Shown here: positions 17,708 through 30,085 of the stretch, piece by piece
Position numbering within the stretch: the stretch's first letter is position 1
How the letters are laid out: every line of letters starts with the position of its first letter
Source of the DNA: Bdellovibrionota bacterium
Lineage (GTDB): Bacteria; Bdellovibrionota; Bdellovibrionia; Bdellovibrionales; Bdellovibrionaceae
Assembly (NCBI GenBank): GCA_963170155.1
Contig: CAUJGP010000023.1
Span: 62,001-126,000 of the forward strand
Reading direction: 5' to 3'
DNA: 64,000 bases
Made by a program: the position numbers and the translations under genes
Notes under the pieces: generated by a model
The model's input: the letters and a program-made list of their open reading frames with translations, nothing else
Databases searched by the model: none
Told to the model about the DNA's origin: nothing

Positions 17708-17784
17708 AAGATAATGTTTGAAAATATTTAAAAATAAATATTGACGAACAAAAAAATGGTAAGTAAGCTGCGAATCTTCGAAAA

Positions 17785-17809
17785 TGCTCTTTGAAAACTA
17801 AATAGCTAG
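17785..17809 (+). promoter_or_regulatory. boxA-like antitermination site and 5' strand of the 16S processing stem
   Basis: TGCTCTTTGAAAA at 17785-17797 resembles rRNA boxA. The 25-nt block 17785-17809 is complementary, with one or two mismatches, to 19450-19474 downstream of 16S. The two would form the long stem cleaved by RNase III to release pre-16S. Confidence 0.7.
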
Positions 17810-17883
17810 AGAATTTTATGGGTTAAAATATATAAAATAAAAACCCAAACACAATTTATTGTGTTTGAGTGATTCACAGAATT

Positions 17884-19405
<1,522 letters not shown>

Positions 19406-19449
19406 TAATTCCTAGGTCATACAAGCTTAGCTTGTAATCCCATAAATAT

Positions 19450-19474
19450 CTGGCTATTTAGTTTTGAAAGAGCA
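19450..19474 (+). other. 3' strand of the 16S processing stem
   Basis: CTGGCTATTTAGTTTTGAAAGAGCA is the near-perfect complement of the leader block 17785-17809. It supports an RNase III-type stem enclosing 16S. Confidence 0.7.
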
Positions 19475-19481
19475 GTGAATT

Positions 19482-19558
<77 letters not shown>

Positions 19559-19649
19559 AGGCAGGCTTTAAATTGCTTAAAAGTTTTTGCGTTTGATCTT
19601 TGACAATTAAATAGTTTGTTTCTAGTGATTTTTAGCGAGGTTAATTCCA

Positions 19650-22580
<2,931 letters not shown>

Positions 22581-22651
22581 TAATTTTTATAACTTGGAAT
22601 TAATTACTTGCTAAAAATCTCTAGAGATAAATTATTTTTTGTTAACGATTT

Positions 22652-22769
22652 TGCTGGTGCTTATAGCAGAGGGGCAACACCTGATCCCATTTCGAACTCA
22701 GAAGTTAAGGCCTCTTGCGGCGATGGTATTGCATGGTTTTCCATGTGGGAGAGTAGCGCAGTGCCAGCT
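22652..22769 (+). rRNA. 5S ribosomal RNA
   Basis: The 5' GCTGGTGC pairs with the 3' end GTGCCAGC. The conserved internal block CACCTGATCCCATTTCGAACTCAGAAGTTAAG is present. Length is about 118 nt, placed 70 bases after 23S and followed directly by a terminator. Confidence 0.96.
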
Positions 22770-22777
22770 TTTTATTT

Positions 22778-22808
22778 TAAAAACCGCTCATTTGAGCGGT
22801 TTTTTTTT
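22778..22808. terminator. Terminator of the rRNA operon, shared with a convergent gene
   Basis: AAAAACCGCTCA-TT-TGAGCGGTTTTT followed by a T run is a strong intrinsic terminator. It is symmetric enough to act in both directions, and the convergent 141-aa gene ends inside its stem. Confidence 0.9.
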
Positions 22809-23213
22809 GCTATTATACAATCTAAATTTTTCCCATATTTGATTATTACTTTTATTTTCATTAATAGTGAATTTAATAAGGTATCGGCCGTCTCTTGATG
22901 TGGGATTTTCGTTTAAAACGGTGCAATTCAATGAGTATTGGCCATCTATTGTAGTGACCACAGCTAATTCTTTTTTTAAATTCATAGATTCAAAAAATTC
23001 ATTATTAATGGTTATGTATTTTATAGAGTTCCACTGTTCTGGTAGTTCACCATTTTTTTTTAGCTCTACTAAGTCTTTATTGATAGCTTCAATTAGCATT
23101 TGTTCTGAATTTAAATGCGAAGATAAGTCTTCGCTCCATTCGCTTTGATGTAAGGAAAGTGTGATTATTGTAGCCCCTAAAGTGATAAATATTATTGAGA
23201 ATATTTTTTTCAT
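22788..23213 (-). CDS. Small exported or membrane-anchored hypothetical protein
   Basis: The 141-aa protein has an N-terminal hydrophobic signal or anchor (MKKIFSIIFITLGATIITLSL) and a soluble domain with several beta strands (ELAVVTTIDGQYSLNCTVL, GRYLIKFTINEN). No family is recognised. It begins 6 bases after the acyltransferase stop, so it is probably cotranscribed with it. Its last codons (KKKPLK-stop) are encoded by the rRNA terminator stem, an unusual overlap. Confidence 0.6.
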   Translation of the reverse strand: MKKIFSIIFITLGATIITLSLHQSEWSEDLSSHLNSEQMLIEAINKDLVELKKNGELPEQWNSIKYITINNEFFESMNLKKELAVVTTIDGQYSLNCTVLNENPTSRDGRYLIKFTINENKSNNQIWEKFRLYNSKKKPLK

Positions 23214-23219
23214 ATTATT

Positions 23220-24026
23220 TTAAAAATAAGCTGACTTTCTAGATTGAACTTCTGCAGTTAGTGCAATTTGAATTTTTTCTTGAATTTCAGATGTTAACTC
23301 GTGAATGAGATCGTTATTATGAGCAGCATCTGGATGGTAAGGTAGATAAATGGGCGGTAAAAATTTTATTCTCCATTTTGAAGGCAATGGTAAATAATTT
23401 AGTGGAAGAGGGATGATTAGTTTTTTCAGAAAAAAAGGAAGTTCAAGTCTTGTTAGATTTAATTGGCTTTCTTCTGCACCGATAATGAGGGTTGGTATGA
23501 TTGGAGTTTTAGTTTCTATTGCCCACCTAACAAAACCTCTTTTGAACTCTTGTAGTTGGTACCGTTGAGTTGTGGGTTTAAAGTTTCCCCGCTCACCTTC
23601 TGGAAAGAGGATAACTAAATTATTTTCTTTTAGTAGCTTAACTCCATTTTCTGTAGTTGCTTCAATAAAGCCTAGTTTATTTGCCGGAATTGCTGTTGTT
23701 TGTGAAATAAACCATAGAAAATGAGTCATTACTTTTGCTAAGCGTCTTGTTTTGGCTTTGACCTCATGAGTAAGAATAATCGCATCTAACCCTGTAAAAC
23801 CAGAGTGATTTGGAATAATGAGACCAGCTCCTCTTTTGGGTATATTTTCAGTTCCTGTAGTTTCTAAACGAAAATAAAATTTTAAAAGCGTTACCAGATG
23901 ATTTTTTATAATAGGATGTAATACAACTTTGCTAATAAAATCAGCTACTGATTCGCTGATAGTTTGTCGTTCTTGCATATTCAACCCCCAAACTATCGAA
24001 GAACTTTTCAATTTGAAGTAGTCCAT
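23220..24026 (-). CDS. PlsC-like lysophospholipid / glycerophosphate acyltransferase
   Basis: The 268-aa protein carries acyltransferase motif I in a variant form (NHSGFTGLD, His then Asp) and motif III VILFPEGERGNFKP, with PIIPTLIIGAEES beyond. These define the PlsC/LPLAT fold that transfers acyl groups to a lysophospholipid or related alcohol at the inner membrane. The spacing between His and Asp is longer than the usual H-x4-D, so the substrate may differ. The first ATG (24026) lacks a clear ribosome site. The ATG at 23978 is preceded by GGGGG at 6-nt spacing and may be the true start. Confidence 0.8.
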   Translation of the reverse strand: MDYFKLKSSSIVWGLNMQERQTISESVADFISKVVLHPIIKNHLVTLLKFYFRLETTGTENIPKRGAGLIIPNHSGFTGLDAIILTHEVKAKTRRLAKVMTHFLWFISQTTAIPANKLGFIEATTENGVKLLKENNLVILFPEGERGNFKPTTQRYQLQEFKRGFVRWAIETKTPIIPTLIIGAEESQLNLTRLELPFFLKKLIIPLPLNYLPLPSKWRIKFLPPIYLPYHPDAAHNNDLIHELTSEIQEKIQIALTAEVQSRKSAYF

Positions 24027-24533
24027 TCTTTATTTTGAAATAATCATCATCCACCAAAACGAAAATACGATTTTGGAGATAAACTTTTTAGAATAGACCC
24101 TTATCTCAAAATATTGCTTAGTTAATTCAATGTTATCTTTTATTCCGCTCAAATCTTTTTAAAGATCAGTTTTCTTATCAAGAGTATAATCTGTATGAGG
24201 CTCTGATCTCCACTTAATCAATAAAATTCATTTATTTCATTATTAACAAAATAAGAGATGTCGTTAAGTAAATAATACAAATAAATAATTTATTTATTAT
24301 GTTTCATTTTTTCGTCCTATCAATTGTCATCGGCTTTGTCCACTCAATGCGGCAGTCTTTAAACTAAAGGATATTTACTTTTCATAAAGTATTCTATAAG
24401 TGAGGATAAAAATGAGGGGCTGGTAAAAGTGAATGATGTTGATCACAATATTTATTGACTCAAGAAGAAGACTACTTCAATGAGCCTATTAGGAAGTGAA
24501 TTTCTTCTATAGAACAAAGTATTAGGGGGGAAA
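24027..24533. other. 507-base AT-rich gap upstream of glpK
   Basis: No gene is supported. An AT-only palindrome (AAATAAATAATTTATTTATT) lies near 24280-24300. The glpK ribosome site GGGGGG is at its right end. No confident promoter was found. Confidence 0.3.
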
Positions 24534-26045
24534 GTGGAGAAAAAATATATTTTAGCTATAGACCAAGGCACGACAAGTTCTAGGGCTGTTTTGATTGATG
24601 CATCAGGAACATGGATCGGTTCTGCAGAAAAAGAGTTTCCTCAGATTTATCCCAAACCAGGCTGGGTGGAGCATGATCCTGAAAAAATATGGGAATCTAT
24701 TGAACAGTCTATTACAGATGTTTTGAGCAAGTTTGATGTTAATCCCTCTACAATTTTAAGTATAGGTATTACGAATCAACGAGAAACTGTTATTGCCTGG
24801 CATGCTAAAACATCGAAACCCATCTATAATGGAATTGTATGGCAATGCAGGCGAACCACGGATTTCTGTAATAAAATAAGTAAAGACAAGACTACAGTCG
24901 CTAAAATAAAAAGAAAAACTGGGTTGGTTATTGATCCTTATTTTTCAGCCAGTAAGATACAGTGGATATTAAAAAATGTTCCTGAAGCAAAAAAGTTGAG
25001 TAGTCAAAATTTATTAAAAGTTGGAACTGTAGATTCCTATTTGTTATGGAAATTAACGAGTGGCAGTGCTCATAAATCGGATGTGAGTAATGCATCGAGA
25101 ACAATGTTATTAAATATAAAATCTTTGGAGTGGGACTCTGATTTATTAAGTTTATTTAAAATTCCAAAATCTATTTTGCCTCAAGTAGAACCTTCCGCTT
25201 GTTTATTCGGACATACAAAAGGATTAGCTTGTTTGCCAGATGGAATACCAATTACGGGTATGATTGGAGATCAGCAAGGTGCTCTCTTTGGGCAAGCTTG
25301 CTTTGCTCCTGGTCAACTAAAGTGCACTTATGGCACTGGATCTTTTATTTTACTAAACACTGGGAATAAACTCATTTATTCAAAGCATGGCATGCTAACA
25401 ACTGTTGCGTGGAGATTGGGAAATGTGACTTCTTACGCCCTAGAAGGAGGCGCATTTATTTGTGGGGCAGCTGTACAGTGGTTGAGAGATGGACTGGAAA
25501 TTATTACATCAAGCAAGGATGTTGAATTGTTGGCTCAGGAAGTGGAAAGTTCTGAGGGAGTTGAATTTGTGCCAGCATTAACTGGACTTGGAGCTCCCTA
25601 TTGGGTGCCCAATGCAAGAGGAGTTATTACGGGACTGACGAGAGGTTCTCGGAAGAGTCATATTGCTCGTGCAACGTTAGATTCTATGGCCTTACAGAAT
25701 GTAGATATTATTTTGGCCATGGAGAAAGATCTAGGTAAAAAAATTAGTGGTTTTAATGCTGATGGTGGAGCTGCGTCTAATAACCTTTTAATGCAATTAC
25801 AAGCTGATTATTTAGGGCAAAAAGTGATTCGGCCAAAGATTATTGAGACTACAGTGTATGGTGCTGGGTTGCTTGCAGGATTAGGAATAGGTTTATGGAA
25901 AGACACAAGTGATCTAAAAAAACTCTGGAAAGAAGATCAAAAGTTTATTTCAGAAATAAGTTTAAAAGAACGAACTGTGCGCCTCCAATCTTGGAATCGA
26001 GCCATAGAGATGTGTGCACAAAAAAAGATATCTAAATTATCATAA
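24534..26045 (+). CDS. glpK: Glycerol kinase
   Basis: The 503-aa protein matches GlpK length and motifs: ATP-binding N-terminus YILAIDQGTTSSRAVLID, GITNQRETVIAWH, the glycerol-site region SDVSNASRTMLLNI, and the second FGGY signature (GFNADGGAASNNLLMQLQADYLG). It phosphorylates glycerol with ATP to sn-glycerol-3-phosphate in the cytoplasm. GTG at 24534 is the start, with GGGGGG 3 bases upstream. No glpF or glpD is adjacent. The acyltransferase upstream is divergent, so a lipid-turnover link is only suggestive. Confidence 0.96.
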   Translation: MEKKYILAIDQGTTSSRAVLIDASGTWIGSAEKEFPQIYPKPGWVEHDPEKIWESIEQSITDVLSKFDVNPSTILSIGITNQRETVIAWHAKTSKPIYNGIVWQCRRTTDFCNKISKDKTTVAKIKRKTGLVIDPYFSASKIQWILKNVPEAKKLSSQNLLKVGTVDSYLLWKLTSGSAHKSDVSNASRTMLLNIKSLEWDSDLLSLFKIPKSILPQVEPSACLFGHTKGLACLPDGIPITGMIGDQQGALFGQACFAPGQLKCTYGTGSFILLNTGNKLIYSKHGMLTTVAWRLGNVTSYALEGGAFICGAAVQWLRDGLEIITSSKDVELLAQEVESSEGVEFVPALTGLGAPYWVPNARGVITGLTRGSRKSHIARATLDSMALQNVDIILAMEKDLGKKISGFNADGGAASNNLLMQLQADYLGQKVIRPKIIETTVYGAGLLAGLGIGLWKDTSDLKKLWKEDQKFISEISLKERTVRLQSWNRAIEMCAQKKISKLS

Positions 26046-26325
26046 AAATTCATATAAACTACGGTAGCTAGGAATTGAGTTAATATGGACTCTCTCAATC
26101 GATTGTTTTTTGTTTAATTGAACTCATCACAAAAAGTGTTTACAGGTTATTGGTTGGTTTGGGATTATTGGGACCATTAGACTTCGTGCTTTTGCTCAAA
26201 GGTTTTGATGGTCTATCAGATTTTTCAAGGGGTTTCTAAGTTTTAATTTGACCTAAATGCATTTCTATCTTGCGCTCAATTGAACTTAAATCTTGATTTT
26301 CAAAACCTCTGTGCAGGTGTGCTAG

Positions 26326-26811
26326 CTAATTTCCATAGGCTTGCCTCAGTTTTTCAATATCAAATTTAACCATATTGAACATTTCGGCCATCACGCGTTT
26401 TCGTTTTTCAAGATTCGGATTTCTCATCATCTCATCCATAATGGAGGGAACAATCTGCCAGGATAGTCCAAATTTGTCTTTGAGCCAGCCACACTGTACA
26501 GGTTGCCCGCCATCAGCAGTGAGCTTTTCCCAATAATCATCAATTTCTTTTTGAGTATCGCAGTAAACCATTAGAGAGATTGATTCATTAAATTTAAAAA
26601 GAGGACCGCCATTAACAGCGATAAATTTTTGATTATTGACTTCAAAGTCCACAGTCATTACGGAACCTTCTGGCTTTCCGTGGTGTTCAAAACCCTCCTT
26701 ATCATACGGGGCAATATGGTTAATTTTTCCATTTTTAAAAATCGAGATATAGAATTGAGCAGCTTCTTCAGCTTCGTGATCAAACCAAAGACAGATAGAA
26801 AATGGTTTCAT
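26326..26811 (-). CDS. VOC-superfamily protein, PhnB-like
   Basis: The 161-aa protein has the PhnB/3-demethylubiquinone methyltransferase-like VOC pattern: CLWFDHEAEEAAQFYISIFKNGKI near the start, GSVMTVDFEVNNQKFIAVNGGPLFKFNESIS, and DGGQPVQCGWLKDKFGLSWQIVP. The fold is a beta-alpha-beta3 repeat. Members are mostly of unknown activity, despite old methyltransferase names. AGGAG at 9-nt spacing supports the ATG at 26811. Confidence 0.85.
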   Translation of the reverse strand: MKPFSICLWFDHEAEEAAQFYISIFKNGKINHIAPYDKEGFEHHGKPEGSVMTVDFEVNNQKFIAVNGGPLFKFNESISLMVYCDTQKEIDDYWEKLTADGGQPVQCGWLKDKFGLSWQIVPSIMDEMMRNPNLEKRKRVMAEMFNMVKFDIEKLRQAYGN

Positions 26812-27042
26812 AATGATGTTCTCCTATCATAAAAAGCTTTTTTGTCAGAGTAATGCCTTTACACGATATCATTCGTCGTTATTCCTTGAAAGTCCTCTTG
26901 GTGAAAACTTCGAAAAAAGGACATCCAAAAATTTTTTTAAAAGGTTCAACGCTATAGATTTATTTATTAAATGGAATCTTTAGTTCTTTTTGACACATGC
27001 ACTAAATCATATTTAAATTTATTATAAATAAAAGAGGTATTT

Positions 27043-27441
27043 ATGAATCAAAGTAAAGTTTCAAAAGGATCAGTTTGGGTAGGTCGCATTCTGAGTGGTT
27101 TAGCAATTTTATTTTTGTTGTTTGATGGAGTTCTAAAGTTCTTCATGGATAAACTTCCTCCTGAAGCACTTGAGGCCAATGCTGCGCTTCAGTGGCCGAT
27201 GGAACTCATGCCAGTGGTAGGCTTTCTTTTATTGCTATCGACAGCTATTCATCTTGTGCCTCGGACCGCAATTATAGGAGCTATTTTATTGACCGGATAT
27301 TTGGGGGGAGCCATTGCCAGTCACGTTCGTGTGGGCAACCCACTATTTACTCACACGCTGTTCCCTGTTTATGTGGCAATCTTGATTTGGCTTGGTCTTT
27401 ATCTTAGAGATTCTAGGGTTAAAACCATTATTTCAAAGTAA
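27043..27441 (+). CDS. DoxX-family small membrane protein
   Basis: The 132-aa protein has four hydrophobic helices (VGRILSGLAILFLLFDGVLK; LMPVVGFLLLLSTAIHLV; TAIIGAILLTGYLGGAIASH; LFPVYVAILIWLGLYL). The DoxX-like motif GYLGGAIASHVRVG is visible. The DoxX family includes thiosulfate:quinone oxidoreductase subunits and many uncharacterised membrane proteins. AAGAGG lies 6-7 bases before the ATG. It is divergent from the VOC gene, a common pairing in bacterial genomes. Confidence 0.82.
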   Translation: MNQSKVSKGSVWVGRILSGLAILFLLFDGVLKFFMDKLPPEALEANAALQWPMELMPVVGFLLLLSTAIHLVPRTAIIGAILLTGYLGGAIASHVRVGNPLFTHTLFPVYVAILIWLGLYLRDSRVKTIISK

Positions 27442-27467
27442 TGGTTTTGAATCGTATTACTCTTCAT

Positions 27468-28580
27468 TTATGGAATAAATGACATTACAAAATATGTTAA
27501 GAGAATCACGCCGTGGACAGCACCTTGAAGAAGTGTTGATTTTCCTGTCCCCAGGGTGAGAATTCCCACTAGACATGTCATAATCATAAAGACCATATTT
27601 TTGGGATCAAGTCCTAGAACAAGCTCACGATTACCATACAAAGAGTAAACAATTACAGTAGGGATAGTTAATGCAATACTTGCAATCCCAGAACCCAAAG
27701 CAAGATTGAGGCTGGTTTGAAGACGATTAGCACGAGCTGCATTGATAGCTGCCCATGTTTCCGGTAGCAAAACAATAACCGCAATAAGTAGGCCTACTGT
27801 GGATTTAGGAGCGCCAAGATAAGTAATACCTTGTTCAATCATAGGAGAAATCATTTTCGCAAGTCCAATAACAGCGATTAGGCTAATACACAGTGAGGTA
27901 AAACTAAGCCATGCATCGACTTTAGAGATATCATGATTTTCTTTGGCTTCATGGGAGTTTTTTTGTTGTTCATTTGTGGGCTCAAAATAAGCCTTGTGGC
28001 TAGTCGTTTGAAAAAAAACAAAAAGCAAATAGAGAAGAACGCAGATAATACCAATAAAAATCATTTGAGCAGTATTATAGGTTGGGCCTAGGGTTGTAGT
28101 TGTGTAGTTCGGTAATATGAAGACAATCATTGAAAGAGTTACAAGGACTACAAACAAACTTTTTGAACCTTGAACCTGGAACTCTTGCTCTCGGAATTTT
28201 AATCCGCCCAAAATCAAACAAAGAGCCACCATTCCATTGGTAATGATCATAACAGCAGCAAATATGGTATCTCGGGCTAAGAAACTGGAATCTACGCCGG
28301 CCTGAGACATAAGTGAAATAATGAGTCCTACTTCAATGACCGTTACACAAAGAGCAAGGACTAATGTACCAAGGCCTTCACCAATTTTATGGGCAATGAT
28401 TTCAGCGTGGTGAACAGACGACATAACGGCAATACTTAAGAAAGTAGCTGTGAGAATAGAGATCCAATAGCCTGCATCCGGGAAGGATTTACTCAGTAAG
28501 AATACAAGCAAACAAGATATTGAAATTAGGTGCTTTGGTTCGATTCCTTTTTTAATAAATTGTGTGGCACTTGTTATCAT
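27468..28580 (-). CDS. chaA: ChaA-type Ca2+(Na+,K+)/H+ antiporter
   Basis: The 370-aa protein has about 11 membrane helices and two alpha-repeat motifs with acidic residues: GEGLGTLVLALCVTVIEVGLI in the first half and IAVIVLLPETWAAINAARANRLQTSLNLALGSGIASIAL in the second. A hydrophilic cytoplasmic loop with His and Glu (EPTNEQQKNSHEAKENHD) lies between them. This fits ChaA of the CaCA superfamily, which exports Ca2+ or Na+ against protons. GGAGG at 9-nt spacing supports the ATG at 28580. Confidence 0.87.
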   Translation of the reverse strand: MITSATQFIKKGIEPKHLISISCLLVFLLSKSFPDAGYWISILTATFLSIAVMSSVHHAEIIAHKIGEGLGTLVLALCVTVIEVGLIISLMSQAGVDSSFLARDTIFAAVMIITNGMVALCLILGGLKFREQEFQVQGSKSLFVVLVTLSMIVFILPNYTTTTLGPTYNTAQMIFIGIICVLLYLLFVFFQTTSHKAYFEPTNEQQKNSHEAKENHDISKVDAWLSFTSLCISLIAVIGLAKMISPMIEQGITYLGAPKSTVGLLIAVIVLLPETWAAINAARANRLQTSLNLALGSGIASIALTIPTVIVYSLYGNRELVLGLDPKNMVFMIMTCLVGILTLGTGKSTLLQGAVHGVILLTYFVMSFIP

Positions 28581-29080
28581 TATCTTGATCCTCCGGAATT
28601 TGCAGCCCTATGGTGAGACAGCGGGGTATGTGTGAATAACTTCAGAGAGTTGATTTAAAATTACAGTTAGAATTTTAAACATTATATGGGGAACAAGCAA
28701 TTAAGAAAATCACAAATCTGAATCAATAAATATTTTACTCTTGTCCATCGAAATTATGGCCAACAATAAGTGGAAATTTTAGAGAAAGTCTTTTAACTCA
28801 TTTGTCAGCAAGTCCCTCAGGTGTTCTATAATGTAAGCTTTCTAAGGTTGCATGGATTTTCCATTCGAGATCTAGGATTTAATGGGTAGGATGACATCGA
28901 TTATTGATACATTTTCAATTCTTTAGTGAGAAGAGATATCATTGAGCAATGTTATATTCATAGGCATGATATTCTCTTTAATTTAAAGTCACTGAAAAAA
29001 ATAACGTAATGAATGATTTAGATCATACTGGTTTTAGAAGCTGATCCGTTAATCTCCTTATATGAATAAGGAGGGGATAC
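28581..29080. other. 500-base gap upstream of the nor operon
   Basis: No gene is visible. The right end holds a Dnr/FNR-type site (29013-29026), a -10-like GTTAAT (29048-29053) and a perfect 8-bp inverted repeat covering the ribosome site (29054-29073). Confidence 0.4.
29013..29026 (+). promoter_or_regulatory. Dnr/FNR-type operator of the nor operon
   Basis: ATGAT-TTAG-ATCAT matches the FNR/Dnr consensus TTGAT-N4-ATCAA at 8 of 10 half-site bases. GTTAAT at 29048-29053 is a fair -10 element. The resulting start near 29060 puts the site centre at about -41, the classic class II activation position. The Crp/Fnr gene at 34165 is the likely regulator. Confidence 0.6.
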
Positions 29081-29347
29081 ATGACGAATACGGTTATTAA
29101 CCTAGATGTTTTTGAACCATCTCATCGATTAGGCCTTTTATTTTCCATGTATGAGGGCCTGCTGGCAGGAGAATCCTTCATCATAACGATGAAAGAGGGT
29201 TTGGATGAAATAAAAAACCAATTAGCAAGTGTTCAAGTTGAAAATTTGAGGTTTAAAAGCATTCAGTCTCTAGGCAATTCATTACAAATCGAGATTAGGA
29301 AGATCTCTGAGGGTGATATTGAATATTACGGAAGCTCTGGAAGATGA
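29081..29347 (+). CDS. DUF2249-like small protein leading the nor operon
   Basis: The 88-aa soluble protein resembles DUF2249 domains (pattern LDV...P..R..L.F....GL..GE.F.I). Here this reads INLDVFEPSHRLGLLFSMYEGLLAGESFIITMKEG. DUF2249 genes are frequent neighbours of denitrification and NO-response genes, with no established activity. AAGGAGGGG lies 4 bases before the ATG, in the right arm of an 8-bp inverted repeat. norC overlaps in position and begins 16 bases beyond its stop, making it the first cistron of the nor operon. The DUF2249 assignment is by pattern only. Confidence 0.6.
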   Translation: MTNTVINLDVFEPSHRLGLLFSMYEGLLAGESFIITMKEGLDEIKNQLASVQVENLRFKSIQSLGNSLQIEIRKISEGDIEYYGSSGR

Positions 29348-29363
29348 AGAGGAGTTTGTAGTT

Positions 29364-30080
29364 ATGTTAACAAAATCTCAAGCTAAGGCATTTTTTATTA
29401 TAGGAACAGCAGCTTTTTCTGCGATTTTTGTTGGTTTGACTATTGATACCTTTCAAAGGATTCCAAGCCAGACCAAGTCTCAGAATCTCACGGAAGAAGT
29501 GATTCGAGGAAAGCATTTATTTGATACGAAAAATTGTATGGGTTGTCATACAATCATGGGTGAAGGTGCCTATTACGCTCCTGAATTAACGAAAGTTTTT
29601 GAGAGGCGGGGCGAAGCTTTTATTAAAGCGATGCTTCGAGATCCAGAGGCGATGTATCCTGGACAACGTAAAATGACAAACTATCAATTCACTGAGCAAG
29701 AGATCGATGATTTGACTGCTTTTTTAATATGGATTGGAGAGATGGATCTCAACGGGTTTCCTCCAAAGCCTGATCTGGTGAAAGTTGCATCACCGGGAGC
29801 TGTTGGGGATACATCAGCGTCTGATACTGTGGTTAAGAATGAGAATCGTCCTCAGGTATTTAATCAAATGTGTGTCGCTTGTCATGCCCTGAATGGCCAA
29901 GGTGGGAATGTTGGTCCAGCTTTAGATGGCATTGGCAGTCGAAGGGATATTCACTATCTACAAAAATGGCTGAAAGATCCAATGTCAATTAAAGCAAATT
30001 CAACAATGCCAAAATTACCATTGTCTGAAGATGAGGTCACAGAGTTGTCCGCCTATCTTTCTTCGCTTAAGGGAGAATAA
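29364..30080 (+). CDS. norC: NorC, nitric-oxide reductase cytochrome c subunit with an extra cytochrome c domain
   Basis: From the ATG at 29364 (GAGGAG upstream) the 238-aa protein has one N-terminal membrane anchor (about 8-27), a NorC domain with heme site CMGCH (about 58-62) and the NorC-like block GAYYAPELTKVFERRG. A second cytochrome c domain follows, with CVACH (about 170-174) and GPALDGIG plus a later Met (STMPKLPLSEDE). Typical NorC is about 150 aa with one heme. The extra domain could pass electrons directly from a periplasmic donor. It is followed after 5 bases by norB. The subunit feeds electrons to NorB for 2 NO + 2 e- + 2 H+ to N2O + H2O. Confidence 0.9.
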   Translation: MLTKSQAKAFFIIGTAAFSAIFVGLTIDTFQRIPSQTKSQNLTEEVIRGKHLFDTKNCMGCHTIMGEGAYYAPELTKVFERRGEAFIKAMLRDPEAMYPGQRKMTNYQFTEQEIDDLTAFLIWIGEMDLNGFPPKPDLVKVASPGAVGDTSASDTVVKNENRPQVFNQMCVACHALNGQGGNVGPALDGIGSRRDIHYLQKWLKDPMSIKANSTMPKLPLSEDEVTELSAYLSSLKGE

Positions 30081-30085
30081 GTAAA

